Of a stretch of DNA of 15,586 nt, positions 14,616 through 15,586 are shown one piece after another. How positions within the stretch are numbered: the stretch's first letter is position 1; each line of letters begins with the position of its first letter. Source of the stretch: an uncultured Blautia sp. (lineage in GTDB: Bacteria > Bacillota_A > Clostridia > Lachnospirales > Lachnospiraceae); the NCBI GenBank assembly GCA_905209435.1, contig CAJLTE010000075.1:1-15586 (forward strand). Reading direction: 5' to 3'. Below the pieces are notes generated by a model, which was given only the letters and a program-made list of their open reading frames with translations, was not told where the DNA came from and did not search any database. The position numbers and the translations under genes are program-made.

Positions 14616-14728
14616 ATATAATCGGTAGAGCGTTGGATGAAAGTCATTGGAGAACGGGATAAACATGATGAAAGAAATTGGGGTAAAAGGTAGCGAAAAA
14701 ACAGTAATAAAAATGGGAAGGTAATTAT

Positions 14729-15194
14729 ATGGGAAAATGGGGAAAACGTATAGGATATGGTATTGGGGATCTGGGATGTAATCTGGTTTTCAGTACTATG
14801 GCATCTTACCTGATGGTTTTTTATACAGATGTATTTGGGATTACAGCGGCAGCAGCCGGATGTAATTGATTATTCTGAATACGAAAAGAATGCCAGTGTT
14901 GCAGGTCTGATCGCTGCTTTTCAGGGCTTTTTTGTAAAAGGCGGAATGGGACTGACAAGTTTTGTCATTGGTGTATTTCTGAAGAATGGCGGCTATGTAG
15001 CCAATGCAGTTCAGACAGAGAAAGCACTTTCTTATATTGAAATTTGCTTTATCTGGATTCCAATTGTGCTCTGTGTGATCATTGCAGTACTCACTTATTT
15101 TTATAAGCTGGATTCTCTCAGAATAACCATGACAGAGGAACTGGATAACAGAAGAGCTGGCATAAGTTTAGCATGTGAAATGCAGGCAGAATAA
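14729..15194 (+). pseudogene. Broken GPH-family sugar transporter with internal deletion
   Basis: The ATG at 14729 follows GGGAAGG and opens a typical glycoside-pentoside-hexuronide (MelB/YicJ-like) symporter N-terminus, MGKWGKRIGYGIGDLG with the first helix and FYTDVFGITAAAAG, then stops at 14867-14869 after 46 codons. A different frame resumes at once with the family's C-terminal part, DVIDYSEYEKNASVAGLI, FQGFFVKGGMG and two more helices, to the stop at 15192-15194. Normal members have about 450 residues; here 46 plus about 112 remain, so roughly 290 residues of the centre are gone and the frame is shifted. The join lies near 14849-14866 at GCAGCAGCCGGATG, where both sides plausibly shared a short word. 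An ATG at 14829 could make a C-terminal fragment, but it has no ribosome site and would not transport. It follows the SDR gene, so both probably served one sugar or polyol pathway. Confidence 0.85.
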
Positions 15195-15283
15195 AGATTA
15201 GTTGTCTGGCTTTGCACAAGTAGTCAGGTGGACTGCAAATTTTACTGGAGTTAGATTGTAGAGAAATATTTGCCATTATATAG

Positions 15284-15326
15284 CTGGCAGTGGAAGGGAG
15301 AATTTGCTTATTCCACTGCCAGTTTT
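15284..15326 (+). terminator. Rho-independent terminator after the transporter remnant
   Basis: CTGGCAGTGGAA (15284-15295) pairs perfectly with TTCCACTGCCAG (15311-15322), followed by TTTT. This ends the SDR/transporter unit about 90 bases past the last stop. Confidence 0.85.
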
Positions 15327-15334
15327 AACAAAAT

Positions 15335-15390
15335 CAAGTAAGCCTCCTGCTTCAATTGCGAAAAGCAATAAGCAGTGGGGGACTTGCTTG
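15335..15390. repeat. Hairpin repeat, family B, copy 2
   Basis: CAAGTAAGCCTCC pairs imperfectly with the end GGGGACTTGCTTG, and ATTGC with GCAAT around GAAAA. It shares long identical blocks with 13510-13570 in the same orientation. The stretch 15391-15488 after it is AT-rich and I see nothing in it. Confidence 0.7.
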
Positions 15391-15488
15391 TTTTGGAAAG
15401 TACTATAGATTAGCAGGAGAAATAAATTGTTTATCAGTAGTGAAATTGTATATGTTATTAAAAAAATAGAAAAAATTTAAATTTAGTG

Positions 15489-15517
15489 TTGACAAACGAA
15501 GTTTCATCATATATACT
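15489..15517 (+). promoter_or_regulatory. Strong promoter for the terminal tRNA gene
   Basis: TTGACA (15489-15494), 17 bases, TATACT (15512-15517). The tRNA begins about 35 bases after the predicted start. Confidence 0.85.
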
Positions 15518-15559
15518 AATCTTCGTTGATACGACAGAGATGCACAGACAACAAGCTGT

Positions 15560-15586
15560 GCGGGTGTAGTTCAATGGTAGAACACC
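15560..15586 (+). tRNA. tRNA, probably Gly, cut by the window end
   Basis: GCGGGTG (acceptor 5' strand), TA, then the D arm GTTC-AATGGTA-GAAC. This 5' half is typical of clostridial tRNA-Gly. The anticodon lies outside the window, so the amino acid is inferred. Confidence 0.78.

Noticed and set aside
14829..15194. Independent small membrane protein gene
   Set aside because: It reads as the C-terminal end of a GPH transporter, has no ribosome site at its ATG, and continues a gene whose N-terminal part is directly upstream in another frame.
13510..15390. CRISPR array or complete insertion sequence
   Set aside because: The repeats are few, irregularly spaced and internally palindromic, and no transposase or cas gene is present.

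Overview
The window looks like a chromosomal segment from a gut Lachnospiraceae (Blautia/Ruminococcus type). This is inferred from moderate-to-low GC, strong AGGAGG-type ribosome sites, classic sigma-A promoters, tRNA genes without encoded CCA, and the protein families present. No species can be assigned from the sequence alone.

Layout. (1) 92-1048: a CDF-family metal efflux protein, closed by a large bidirectional hairpin terminator at 1121-1180. (2) 1221-6371: a two-component system (kinase and NarL-type regulator, minus strand) divergent from a three-gene ABC-2 exporter (ATPase plus two permeases, plus strand). This gene set resembles the Bacillus LnrJK-LnrLMN system for resistance to membrane-active antibiotics. 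Three TGACAT-centred sites lie just upstream of and across the exporter promoter and are the obvious candidate for regulator binding. (3) 6372-6938: a gene-poor stretch with terminators, a minus-strand tRNA-Trp with its own consensus promoter, and two copies of the palindrome TTACATGTAA. (4) 6939-8856: an ECF-type sigma factor overlapping a single-pass membrane protein that is probably its anti-sigma factor. (5) 8889-9093: a minus-strand tRNA-Ser(CGA), with back-to-back promoters for that tRNA and for cysE. (6) 9185-10111: serine O-acetyltransferase (cysE), preceded by a compact leader that can fold into a nested stem-loop. (7) 10245-13304, minus strand: a ROK-family repressor followed by a cytoplasmic GH2 glycosidase, probably a small carbohydrate-use operon. 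(8) 13435-15390: a promoter with a roughly 300-nt structured leader, a classical SDR dehydrogenase, and a GPH-family sugar transporter broken by a large internal deletion. (9) The window ends in the 5' half of a tRNA, probably Gly, behind a near-perfect promoter.

Two families of short, hairpin-forming, non-coding repeats occur. Family A has copies at 1070, 13601 and 14555; family B has copies at 13510 and 15335. Along the SDR/transporter segment they are arranged B-A-[SDR]-A-[broken transporter]-B. Together with the deleted transporter this makes the right end of the window its most unusual part. I found no CRISPR array, prophage, transposase or complete insertion sequence.
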